Origin: Rhodeus uyekii
Lineage: Eukaryota; Chordata; Actinopteri; Cypriniformes; Acheilognathidae
Length of the DNA stretch: 64,000 bases
Assembly (NCBI GenBank): GCA_037043235.1
Contig: JAWRVZ010000024.1
Coordinates: 4,486,501 to 4,550,500 of the forward strand
Direction of reading: 5' to 3'
This document shows positions 1 through 10,379 of this stretch, in pieces. Position 1 is the stretch's first letter. Every line of letters begins with the position of its first letter. The notes under the pieces were generated by a model, which ran no database searches, was not told the origin of the DNA, and worked only from the letters and a program-made list of their open reading frames with translations. A program made the translations under genes and the position numbers.

Positions 1-2640
1 CAATTTTGGTTAGACGGGTTTTTTATGCAGCACTGTTGCCAAGCCAACAGCTTTTGTGGGTCAGGCTTAATTGGTGACCTAGACGAGCAAGACTGGATGA
101 GTTGAGTGATGTCTGAGTGTGCGTGTGAAAAAGACTTTTTAATCCTTGCCCTGATTTTTACTGAACTCCAAATGCTATATGCGTCTCTCAGCAGCACATG
201 TGTGCGTTTTCACAGTCTTCATGAACAGCCTGTCCAGATATTCCACTTTTGGTCCTGTCTGAAAGTGGTTTCAGCGTGAGAAATACATTTGAACAGCTTT
301 TCCACAACTCTCTTTGCTTGAAGTGTCAGGTTTAATAATAAATCAATTTCAAGCCTATGCTTTTAAGTTCCCGCATCTCTCTCTGAGCTCTAATCTTTTG
401 TTTGTTTTGCAGTGAATGGAGGTGTTTCTTAAACTACTGTTTAGCCTGTACCTGCTATATCCAATTTAAAAAGAAATTCTGATAGGCTTGATGAGCATTT
501 CCACCACATCATGTTATGCCCTTTTACGAAAGTCTTCATTTTGGTTTTTGGGGTGTACTAGAATAGGTTTTCATGCTTGATTGTTTAAAAAACGCATTAT
601 GTTTCACATATTTTACATTGCATCACCTGTCTTGTCAGTCTGTCTCAAAAACTCGTTGAAGCCCCTCCTTCCAAAATGTGAAATGTGCTGTGATTGGTTA
701 GCTGGCCCAGTGGGCTGTGATTGGTGAGCACACAGAGTGTGTTCCGGAAATGTCACGCCCCTTATCACATCGACTACTTTCAACGGTTCAGATGTAAATA
801 TTAATGATGATGTCAATTTTGCCATACCAATTCAAGCCTGATTCAGACCCTGAGAACTTTTAGGAACAAGAGGATCGTGCAGAACCTGTGCAAGCATGGA
901 TTATACATTATATTTTAGAGTGGTAAGTTCCTAAGTATCGGTGAGCAGTCTTACACAAGCAAGAGCCCCATAGCTAAACACTACATCAACACTGTAGCGT
1001 TAGCTAGCAGGCTAGCAGAGCCAAACAGCTTTGGCCTTTTTTTACGTCGAACAATTGGAACTGTTAATAGAAAACACATCAAATAATGATGCACACATAA
1101 AGATTGTAATCCATAAACAATGTCCTGACAAAGTGGTAACCGCTCCATCTTTCAGGAGAAGCTTTTGTGCGCAGACAACATTGTACTCTCTTAGGCTCTG
1201 GAAGCTGTGCTCTGTAAAATGTGCAGTTGGGGTTATGGTGTTAAGGAACAGTGTTAAAAATCTAGTTTAACCACCGTGGAACCGTGGTGGAAGCATCTCT
1301 TCACCTTGGCAACATCTCTTCATCTTCTCTAGTGCAGCTCAACCAGGCCTCGCCCCGTTTTTTTGTATTTTCGTGGGTGGGAATTATTTAAATAAGCGGC
1401 ATTGTGACTTTCCCAAGATTTGGAAGGAATGTTGTAGACTCAACTAGCCGTTTGTTGTACTTCTTGTTTTCTGTTGAAGAGAATATGTCCCTGACTTGTA
1501 ATCTTGCAGATCTTTTTTATGCTTAAACAGCAACATTATACACTAAAAATGATGAAGTAAAAAAAGCAGAATAGGATTTGTGTTTATTGGCATTCTGTGG
1601 TAGAAATGACAATAGTGGAAATAGCATTTAAAAATGTTTGGGATGTCTTTCGTATTTGTCTCACTAAGGCTAATTGTAAGAGCTATCAATTTATGTATCA
1701 AATAAACACAAATACAATTTTGAATGTTTTCTCTTTTCAATCTTGGATCATAAAAAATATCCGTTGGTTGAAGCATCCATGACTGCATGTTTAACTAATA
1801 CTCATCACTAATTTTCCTATTTTATTCCACTTTTCTTATAGGTTGACATCCCTTCCTATTTAATTAAATAAGATTAATGAAGCTCTTTAAGCCTTGCAGA
1901 GTCTGAATGTGTGTAAAAACAGCAAGCCTTTTAAATCCTCTCATTATTGTGCTCTCTGTGCCGATTTCCTTTTCACAGTCACTCAGTAAGAAGTGTGTGA
2001 AAAAGACAGAAAAACCTTTTAATTAGAGGAGAGTCGTGCGCATGAAAGGGACTGCTGGTCTGGAAGTCTTCACTTAGTAGAAAATAAACAAACACATTTT
2101 GCTTGATTAAAGATTGTGCGTGAAAATATGAAATATTCTTCACTTTTTAATTGGTCTCCTCTGTCTTCCCCAGCTTTAAAGAGGTTATCTTTCTCCTGCA
2201 GGTCTGCTGTGTGGTGTATGAGAAATGAATTTCTATCGGAGCGGGTTTCGTAATTGTCACTGTCTAGCGTAACTCAAGTGACTTCTCCTGAGCAGAGCTG
2301 TGCTCTGCTGTGCTACCAGTCATTAATAATACTCAACGCTTGTCCTTGGGCATCTTGTCTTCCCCCACTCTGTTTTGCCTTTGCTCTTTTCCTTTTTCCT
2401 TGCTTTTACCGTCTCCCCTTGGGAAATGTCAAAAGCAAAGAGAAATCATGTTTCTGCTCAAAAATGTCAGTCCTGGCAGCCTTATCCCAGTATGCAATCG
2501 CTCTGTGTGTATATGTGTGCGTGTTTACATGTCTCCTTGTCAAAATCTTTTCATTTCCACATGTTTGACAAAAGTAAATATGCCACATATTGCTTTTAAG
2601 AATCCATCGCCAGCAACAGCCTAATATTTTTTAACCTTTC
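1..2640. other. Gene-free flank, probable old interspersed repeat inside
   Basis: No coding exon or RNA gene is recognisable here; the open frames are short and carry no known domain. About 620-1380 looks like an old repeat. It holds two direct copies of GCTGTGATTGGT about 30 bp apart (near 690 and 715), a small inverted pair around ACCGTGG...CCGTGGT near 1272-1291, and GC-richer sequence than its surroundings. I cannot place it in a family. The rest is AT-rich and featureless to me. Confidence 0.35.
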
Positions 2641-2669
2641 TGTGTACAGTTTGCATATATATATATATG

Positions 2670-3713
2670 GTCAAGACAATCTCCTGAACTCCAAACTGAA
2701 TGTCAGAATGGGAAAGAAAGGTGATTTAAGCAATTTTGAGCGTCGCATGGTTTTTGGTACCAGACGGGCCGGTCTGAGTATTTCACAATCTGCTCAGTTA
2801 CTGGGATTTTCACGCACAACCATTTCTAGGGTTTACAAAGAATGGTGTGAAAAGGGAAAAACATCCAGTATGCGGCAGTCCTGTGGGAGAAAATGCCTTG
2901 TTGATGCTAGAGGTCAGAGGAGAATGGGCCGAGTGATTCAAGCTGATAGAAGAGCAACTTAGACTGAAATAACCACTCGTTACAACCGAGGTTTGCAGCA
3001 AAGCATTTGTGAAGCCACAACACGCACAACCTTGAGGCGGATGGGCTACAACAGCAGAAGACCCCACCGGGTACCACTCATCTCAACTACAAATAGGAAA
3101 AACAATTTGCTACATTTTGCACGAGCTCAACAAAATTGGACAGTTGAAGATTGGAAAAATGTTGCCTGGTCTGATGAGTCTCAATTTCTGTCGAGACATT
3201 CAGATGGTAGAGAATGAGAACATGGATTCATCATGCCTTGTTACCACTGTGCAGGCTGGTGGTGTTGGTGTAATGGTGTGGGGGATGTTTTCTTGGCACA
3301 CTTTAGGCCCCTGAGTGCCAATTGAGCATCGTTTCTGACCATGTCCATCCCTTTATGACCACCATGTGCCCATCCTCTGATGCTGCTTCCAGCAGGATAA
3401 TGCACCATGTCAAAAAAGCTTGAATCATTTCAAATTGGTTTCTTGAACATGACAATGAGTTCACTGTAATAAAATGGCCCCACAGTCACCAGATCTCAAC
3501 CCAATAGAGCATCTTTGGGATGTGGTGGAATGTGGATGTGCATCCCACAAATCTCCATCAACTGCAAGATGCTCCTATCAATAGCCAACATTTCTAAAGA
3601 ATGCTTTCAGCACCTTGTTGAATCAATGCCACGCAGAATTAAGGCAGTTCTGAAGGCGAAAGGGGGTCAAACACAGTATTAGTATGCTGTTCCTAATAAA
3701 ACCTTAAGGTGAG
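2670..3713 (+). mobile_element. Tc1/mariner-like transposon relic, 5' end missing
   Basis: The stretch reads as a Tc1-type DNA transposon in + orientation. A transposase frame opens at 2708, and the right end carries a terminal repeat (TTCCTAATAAAACCTTAAGG, 3689-3708, then TGAGTA). The matching left terminal repeat is absent: the homology starts abruptly at GGTCAAGAC just after an (AT)n run at 2654-2669, so the 5' end was deleted or replaced there. Without both ends and with a broken transposase it cannot move. The family assignment rests on recognising the transposase and the terminal repeat. Confidence 0.88.
2708..3314 (+). pseudogene. Broken Tc1-like transposase
   Basis: The start MGKKGDLSNFERR leads into a paired-like helix-turn-helix (LSISQSAQLLGFSRTTISRV, about residues 23-42), which would bind the element's inverted repeats. 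Codon 85 is a TAG stop (2960-2962). The same frame then continues through a second helical region and the motif WSDESQF, which normally holds the first catalytic aspartate of the DDE/D triad. A stop at about 3215-3217 reflects a small deletion, since the next recognisable block (GVGVMVWGMFSW) is in another frame and ends at 3314. The remainder to 3713 keeps transposase-like sequence (the block around CCAGATCTCAACCCAATAGA at 3488-3507) with further breaks. Intact members of the family have roughly 340 residues. This copy is dead. Confidence 0.85.
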
Positions 3714-4960
3714 TATATATGCATATACATATTGAATGCTGCTCCATTGTTTGCGTTAAGCTGAAACTCTCCACCTCCCCCAGCTCCACTTGTCTAAACT
3801 CAACAATAGACACATGTATATACTCATATTCACACACAAACATTATTATTTGACAACATCATTGATAAGAAGTAATATACTGAAATAAATCTTTGCAAAT
3901 GTTTATTTTTCATCATCAATGTGCATGCCTTGCATATGTTTGGTCAGATACACTCGTTCCTGGTATGGGATTTTTGCTTCTTTTGATAGCAGAACACACT
4001 GCGTCAGGGGCCATATAGCCCCATTCTGACTGAACACCGTTGTCATGGCAACAAAGACACAGTAACATGTATAGATGTATAGGCACTTAAGTATAAGCTC
4101 ACAGTATTTTTATGAGTATAGAAACCGTGACTATAAATATTAAAATGGTTTTTGTAGGTGATATTTCATTTCGATCTGCATTTTTAAAGTATTTTTAACA
4201 TGTATGGATGCATGAAAGATGAAGCGTGTGTGGATATTTTAAACAGCTTGTTAACCCCTTTTATTTAAATCCAGTCTTCCAGAAACACCCACTCTAGTGA
4301 AGCCTTTGTCACTTTGAATGCGCTGATGATATTCTGCACATTGAGTCGCTACTCTGCAATCCAGAACACATGATTACACTGAAACCTCTTTAACCTTTCT
4401 GTTTCTGGGTTCTGTCTTTATCTACTCGCTGCAGAGCACCAAGTAAACGTCTTGATATTTTGATTCAACAATCCTGTACAAATATCAAATGTTTCCAGGC
4501 ACGTTTCTGTCCTGCATGCATAAACACTTCTACATTTAGCCTTATTCTCAGAATGTAGTATTTCCACTTCATCTTCGCCTGTTCTGCTCCTTTCTCCGTG
4601 TCACATTATTTAATAGGATAGTAAAAAAAAAGGCTCTTCGTCATCTGGAGAACTTTTAAATGGACTCATGAAATTGAATAGAAGAAGATTTTTCTTTGAG
4701 GAGTTAAGCAGCGTGTCTTAACATTTAAAGTAATTGCTATTTTAAGTGGACTTGATCATCTATAACTGTCATGAATTAAAGTAGTTACATTGTCATGTGA
4801 TCACAAGCTTTTCACAGCAGGCAGTAGAATCTGTAATTATTTCGAAAGGAAGTATGTTCACAAATGTTTAGTACAGTGGGATAAAGAAGTATGAGAACAC
4901 AAGTGAAAATGCTTATGATGAAATATTTCATTAGAAATTTCAGAGTGAAACGCTGATGCA
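3714..4960. other. AT-rich sequence without recognised features
   Basis: No exon, RNA gene or terminal-repeat element is visible on either strand. I see nothing specific in it. Confidence 0.4.
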
Positions 4961-4964
4961 AAAA

Positions 4965-5160
4965 AATGTATCACGGCTTCCACAAAAATATTAAACAGAA
5001 CTGTTTTCTTGAACAGTAAATCTGCATATCAGAATGATTTGTGAAGGATCATGTGACACTGAAGACTAGAGAAATGATGCTGAAAATACAGCTTTGATCA
5101 CAGGAATAAATGACATTTTTAAGTATATTGAAACAGTTGTTTTAAATTGTAATAAGATGT
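4965..5160 (+). repeat. High-copy AT-rich interspersed repeat, copy a
   Basis: This is the first of several related segments in the window that share blocks such as TCACGGCTTCCACAAAAATA, GCATATCAGAATGATTTGTG, GGATCATGTGACACTGAAGA and GATGCTGAAAATACAGCTTT in the same order. Comparison with the copies at 6372-6560, 8697-8925 (reverse), 8960-9062, 38060-38290, 42035-42405, 56562-56636 and 58031-58270 defines it as dispersed. It encodes nothing. I recall this sequence as abundant in cyprinid genomes, probably a non-autonomous DNA transposon. Confidence 0.75.
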
Positions 5161-6209
5161 CATGCATTAATTACATTTGGTTTGTCTCCCCTTTGCATGA
5201 ATGGCAGCAACACCCGAACTGCACTGAACTTCACAAGTTTGACAAACCCTGATTTGAGATGGTCCAAAAAGCATCTTAAGCTTCAATGGAAGAAGAACAT
5301 TTAACTATCTGAACAAAAATCAAATAAAACACGTCAATCAACCCTGCTCCTTCCACCCTGATGCTCACCTGCTGTCAGAGTTGTACCGTGATTCGTTCCT
5401 GTTTTCAGCCTTGTCTGGATTGTCACACAATCACCAAGAGAGCAGGAATGTTCCTCAATTATTAAACACTGCCCTGTGGCAGTAACGTCCGTTAGGGCTA
5501 GCAGTAATTAGCAATGTGTTTTCTTCAGTGTAAACAGCTTAATAAGAGGAAGGAAGTCTCAACAGGAGCGGCAAATTAGAGGTGTGAGGTGCGATTTACA
5601 GATGCCATCTTATAAAGCTGTTAAAATGAGCTCCTGACAAACACAAGCCTTTCAGAGATCTGTTGACTGCAGTTCTCTTATTAACTCTATGTATTAGCTG
5701 CTATGCTGCCTACTTACTACAAAGGGAGCTGGATTCTAAGACAGCATCGATATAAATTATACATATGCAGCCAGAAGAAGTCGCTTTTTAGATTTAAATA
5801 GGCAAATGCTTAAGAGTGGATGATTGGATCATTATTGATTGGATCATTATTGCAGTGATTATTGCGTTTCTATCATGTTATATGTTTGGAGACTAAAATA
5901 TGTTTGTTCTTCTAACCCTGATTAATGGAGTGTGTAGCTTTTTTAAACAATCATGTAGGAAGACACATTATGGCTAGATTCCAGGATGATAATGTCAAGA
6001 TTAATCAGCTCAAATGGTGATGGGAGGAAGCATGAAGAATCCAGAGCTTGAATTCACTGAAAGTGTTTGGGATGTGCTGGAGGAGACTTTACAGAGCGCT
6101 GGACTCTTGCATTTACAATATAGGATCATGAACCAAAATCTATGCACTATATATAATATATGAACAAATTCCATATGCATATGGAAATAAATGTTGTGAT
6201 GCTATTTAG
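5161..6209. other. AT-rich sequence without recognised features
   Basis: No gene, terminal repeat or tandem repeat of note. A short direct duplication GATTGGATCATTATT occurs at about 5822-5850. Confidence 0.35.
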
Positions 6210-6311
6210 ATCAGGAGGCACTTCCATTTTTGGTGTGTGTGTGTGTAGAGTAAGTATATATGTATATACTTACTCTACACACACACACCAAAAATGGAAG
6301 TGCCTCCTGAT
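6210..6311. repeat. Near-perfect palindrome with 2-nt loop
   Basis: Left arm 6210-6260 and right arm 6263-6311 are reverse complements except for one dinucleotide step: (GT)7 on the left against (AC)6 on the right. The loop is only TG (6261-6262). The arms contain unique sequence (ATCAGGAGGCACTTCCATTT) as well as the GT/AC run, so simple microsatellite symmetry does not explain it. No gene overlaps it. Confidence 0.95.
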
Positions 6312-6322
6312 GTAAATATGCG

Positions 6323-6323
<1 letters not shown>

Positions 6324-6362
<39 letters not shown>
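6324..6362. repeat. (AT)n microsatellite
   Basis: An uninterrupted AT dinucleotide run, flanked on both sides by the direct repeat ATGCGCAA. Confidence 0.95.
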
Positions 6363-6366
<4 letters not shown>

Positions 6367-6371
6367 AAAAG

Positions 6372-6560
6372 ATTTCAATTTCAAATAATACTGTTCTTTT
6401 GATATTCATTTATCAAAGAATCTTGAAAAAGAGTATGATTTCCACAAAAATACATGTTTCATCATTGAATATAATAAGAAATGTTTCTTGAGTAGCAAAT
6501 CAGCATATTAGAATGAATTCTGAGGGATTGTGTGATCTTGAAGATTACAATGGCTGCTGA
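6372..6560 (+). repeat. High-copy AT-rich interspersed repeat, copy b
   Basis: Shares ordered blocks with the copy at 4965-5160, including ATCAAAGAATCTTGAAAAAG, AAGAAATGTTTCTTGAGTAG and AATCAGCATATTAGAATGAA. Its 3' part is more diverged. Confidence 0.7.
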
Positions 6561-7080
6561 ATTTTTTACAGTTGAACGGTGAGAAAGAAAGGCAGCTCCT
6601 AAAACACCCACCTACTTATTTCAAAAGTCAATAAAATCTCTTGTCTTGAAAAAAATGATTTTTTCGGCTCCAAACTATTGATTGCTCTCTTTGCAATTTA
6701 CCGTAAGCCGGAGTCGTCTATGTAGATAAGCAGGAGTCTGTGGAGAGCTGAAATGTCTGTCTCTCACTCACAGATACATCCCCCACACACAGGAGCTGCC
6801 ATAATGAATCCTATTACAGAATTTCGCAATTTTATTTTGGCTCGGTGCATGACAAATGTTGTTTGGGCATTCCCCTTAGAGGCTGTTATTATTATAATGA
6901 CTCGCATCAGTTTCAGCCTGCCAGAGAGGGGTTGAACTCAAACCCAGTCCAACAATGCTGGAGCTGAGTCTGAACAGGAAAGAAAAGACATGTCCAAGTG
7001 CAAGAATTATCTCAAAAGAACGAACATGTGTTTATGTGCTTTTATGTCACATTGTCTTTTGCTGATGTTGTCTTTTCCAG

Positions 7081-7159
7081 GTTGCTTATACTACCATCCA
7101 CATGGCTGTCGCCAAAAACATTCCCAGAGGCGAAACAGTATTGCACTACATGGCCAAAG
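7081..7159 (+). other. Candidate exon of unknown gene
   Basis: A 79-base segment has a strong acceptor (pyrimidine-rich TTGTCTTTTCCAG ending at 7080) and a good donor (AAAG|GTAAAG at 7159/7160). The frame starting at its first base is open throughout (26 codons, beginning VAYTTIHMAVAKNIPRG). I do not recognise the peptide, and no partner exon is visible nearby. It could be an exon of a long non-coding RNA, a 5' exon of a neighbouring gene, or a chance splice-site pair. Confidence 0.25.
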
Positions 7160-7299
7160 GTAAAGTGTAAAAAAATCATTTTTCGAGGTTGTAAATAGAA
7201 CCACTTTTAGTGTTTTTTTTGTTGTTTTTTTTACAAGAAAATACTATTTCAGTCTTTCTACTTTCTAAGATTTACACATTTCAATAGTAAAAATCTATA

Positions 7300-7541
7300 A
7301 AAATGAATTGTACAATCCTTAGATATCATCCATACTATGAATTAAGAATTTTAAATTAAGAGTAAAAAAATAGAGCTTAATAAAACATTTTGTATAAATC
7401 TTAATAGAACATGGGAATGGATCATAGGGTCATAAATGAAAATGTTTAAGGTTTATACAAAATGTTTTATCCAGCTCTTATTTTTTCATTCATTTGAGAT
7501 TCTTAATTCATAGCATATAAGGATTATTCAGTTCAATTTAA
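7300..7541. repeat. Long imperfect inverted repeat
   Basis: The arm 7300-7403 pairs with 7448-7541. Matching blocks include ACTATGAATTAAGAAT against ATTCTTAATTCATAG and TAAAACATTTTGTATAAA against TTTATACAAAATGTTTTA, with small indels elsewhere. The spacer is about 44 bases. This resembles a fold-back or miniature inverted-repeat element. No target duplication was found. Confidence 0.7.
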
Positions 7542-7544
7542 ATA

Positions 7545-8690
7545 TTAATTAAAATGCTGAAATCTTTTTTTTAAGTGTTACTTGCCATTTCTTTGTAATT
7601 ATCTGTAAACATTTACTAATGATTTCTAGTTTCTAAAGTAAATCCTACACCAATTTTTTATACTAATACTGTATGTTGTTTTCATTTAAAATCAACATGA
7701 AATCAAAATGGACAATTCCTCATTTTCTCTATTGAATACTACTCTTCTTTGATGACGTGTTTACTGGCAACCTGTTAATCACGTGAGATCCACTAATAGA
7801 AAAACACAACCATGAAAAGAATAAGAGTTTGTTCTCTTTGCTGTTACAGAATATAACTTTACATAGTAGATGTTGTAGCATGACTGCGTTGGATTTGATC
7901 CCATTCAACCACAAAAGCATCAGTGAGATCAAGCACCAACTCTCAATCCTGAAGTTACAGTGGGATTCAGGACTGGGTTCACAGCAGACCCTATAAACCA
8001 TGATAATGGCATGTTACAAGCTCTTTGGTAAATCCCATAATACTGAAAATGTTTGTTTAATGAGATTGCATGGCCTTATGCTTGATTTTAATTAAAGGTG
8101 TATCTGAAACTATCAGTTAAAATGAGATGTCCACGTACTGTATATTTTGGCCATATGGCTGCATGTGATTTCTTTATGCTTGATTGACTGAAGGCGCAGA
8201 CGGGCCGTGCAGAGATGAGCTCAGGAGTGCAGAGTTGTAATGAAAGTGAGACACCACTCCTCCACTGACAGCTGTATAACCAACTGTGCACACCTCCACC
8301 AGATGTGGCCGTCGGCGATGTTGTTGCTAAGGCAGAGCTCGTATCTAAGCATTAAATACCAAGGTAACATCCTCAACATATTTTGCTCCATGAACAAGGT
8401 GTGAGTAAAGACATAATCAGGTATTCTCCTTATGCGTTGACAGTAAAAAGTGATGAGAAGGAGCATGTGCATCTGCTTTTTTAAAACCTTCAACTCTAAA
8501 TGAATAAATTCGTAGATTAAATCATAATAAAATTAATAAGTAAAAATTCTGTAATGAATAAATGATATAATGTTTCTAATATATAATATTTTACATATAT
8601 TGCTTATAGGTACATTAATACTGTTTTTGAAAGAAGTCTTTCAAGACAGGGTCTATTCATGCTTACATGATTATAATTTTAATGTAATTT
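7545..8690. other. AT-rich sequence without recognised features
   Basis: No coding exon, RNA gene or repeat boundary is visible to me. Confidence 0.35.
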
Positions 8691-8696
8691 ATTTAT

Positions 8697-8925
8697 ATGA
8701 TTAAAGCTGTATTTTCAGCCTCATGACTCATGACAGTGTCACATGATCCTTCACAAATCATTCTAATATGATGATTTTCTGCTCATTTATTATCAATAAT
8801 TGTTGGTGCTCAGCTATTAGTAATGGTTCTTAATACTATCAATGTTGAAAATGGTTTTTGCTGCTTGATATTTTTGTCTTTTAATCAGGATTCTTTGATG
8901 AATAGAAAGCTTAAAAGAACGCAAT
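8697..8925 (-). repeat. High-copy AT-rich interspersed repeat, copy c
   Basis: A reverse-orientation copy of the family at 4965-5160. AGTGTCACATGATCCTTCAC and CAGGATTCTTTGATGAATAG are complements of its diagnostic blocks, in reversed order. Confidence 0.7.
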
Positions 8926-8959
8926 GATTAGACATTTAAACATGAAATTTAAATGGTAT

Positions 8960-9062
8960 TGCATCACAGTTTCCACAAAACAATAATAATAACAATATGT
9001 TAATGTTAATTGTAATAAATGTTTCTTGAGCACCAAATCAGCATATTAGAATGATTTCTGTC
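8960..9062 (+). repeat. High-copy AT-rich interspersed repeat, copy d
   Basis: A partial + strand copy of the same family (GCATCACAGTTTCCACAAAA, then AAATGTTTCTTGAGCACCAA). It lies head-to-head with the reverse copy ending at about 8925. Confidence 0.65.
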
Positions 9063-9119
9063 AAAAAATTATTAAAGTCTTCTGAAATCACATAAAATAA
9101 TTACTTCATACTCCCGAAA

Positions 9120-10038
9120 ATCATGACATTGACAAAAACTATGTTGCTGATTAGACAAATGCAGAAAAGAACTTGTCCTAAATGCAAACTGCAGGGTGTA
9201 AATCTGGGTTAAAGTGGTCGGTTGCTCATATTCTCATTACATCTGGCAACATCGAGCAGTAAACCACACATAAAAGTCTGGAAAGTTCATTTAATTGAAC
9301 TTGAAATCTATGACGAATGGATTAAAAATAGAAATGCAATGCAAGCATGGAGACGAAGCAAGCAATATGAAATCGCTCTGACAGAAATAATTGATAGTTG
9401 CCTTGAAGTGAATCAGCGGACTTGCCCTTAAGAATGGAACGAGCCATGCTAGTCGTGCCCTACTTTTCTCCAATCACCATCCAGGCAGCCCTTTTGAACT
9501 GAACACTGGAGGTATGTAGAGCCTTTCTGGCACAGAGGGTGAAGCACAATGCAGACATCCGAAAAGGGAAGGGTGGTGGTGGCATTGTAAAAATGAGATG
9601 CTTTACACTGTCCCTCACTGCGCCCATCATGACTGCATGTCTATCACTTGTCCGTCTGAAAGTGCCTTTGTCAGCAACTGACTGCACAGTGTGACAATTC
9701 GGATGGGGAGCCAAAGGCAAGCACATGAGTGCAGAGATGAGGCGTCTGCTCACAGAGGGGTGCTGTAGTAAATGATAGAGCACACATCGTGACTTTAAAA
9801 GTTTTTCAAAAGAAATATGACAGCATTATGCAATCGAAACTTTTCCTGTCGTCTACGCTGCTTTTTTAAAATGATTAAATAATGATATTTCCATAAATGT
9901 CTCAGTGTTTTGTTTTTTGTCCATACAGTGGAAGTCAGTGAGGTTGTGTTATTTTGGATCCCATTGACTTTCCTTATATGAACATCAGCACTTGTGGTGG
10001 GTCAGTTTGACCTATTTCGATATGACTTATAATGTATT
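9120..10038. other. Left flank of the LTR retrotransposon
   Basis: No gene or repeat is recognised. The last five bases (10034-10038, GTATT) are the left copy of the target-site duplication of the LTR element that follows. Confidence 0.4.
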
Positions 10039-10379
10039 TGTCATGATAGACTCGAGGACACAGAGGTTAGTAATTGGAAACAGGTTTATTGGAGTCAGGA
10101 TACGAAACAGTGAACACACAGGGAATAGTGAGAGGCTTAACTTGAATGGTGAATACGGAGAATCTTGGAGTCTTGGTATCACTTGGAAGCAGGTCTATGG
10201 AAAGCCAGGAGTAGCAAGGCAGTCTGAATAGCGTGAGCTGTGACCAGACACTGAGTGCAGGGTGAGGGCTGGTGATATAAGGTTCCTGTGATTGGGAACA
10301 GGTGCAGGTGCTTAGTATTCAGGAACGAGTGGGCGGAGCGTGGGAGCCTGGTGCAGGGGGCGTGGCTGAGTCCATGACA
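10039..10379 (-). repeat. 3' LTR
   Basis: 341 bp with TG...CA ends. It lacks 16 nt (near 10113) and 8 nt (near 10321) present in the other LTR and differs from it at six other bases, about 1.8 percent. It retains the same TATA-like TATATC and GTCTGGTCA core (plus-strand TGACCAGAC at 10241-10249). Confidence 0.95.

Noticed and set aside
9222..9431. 69-codon open frame with protein-like composition
   Set aside because: No recognisable domain, no flanking splice sites of quality and no neighbouring exons.
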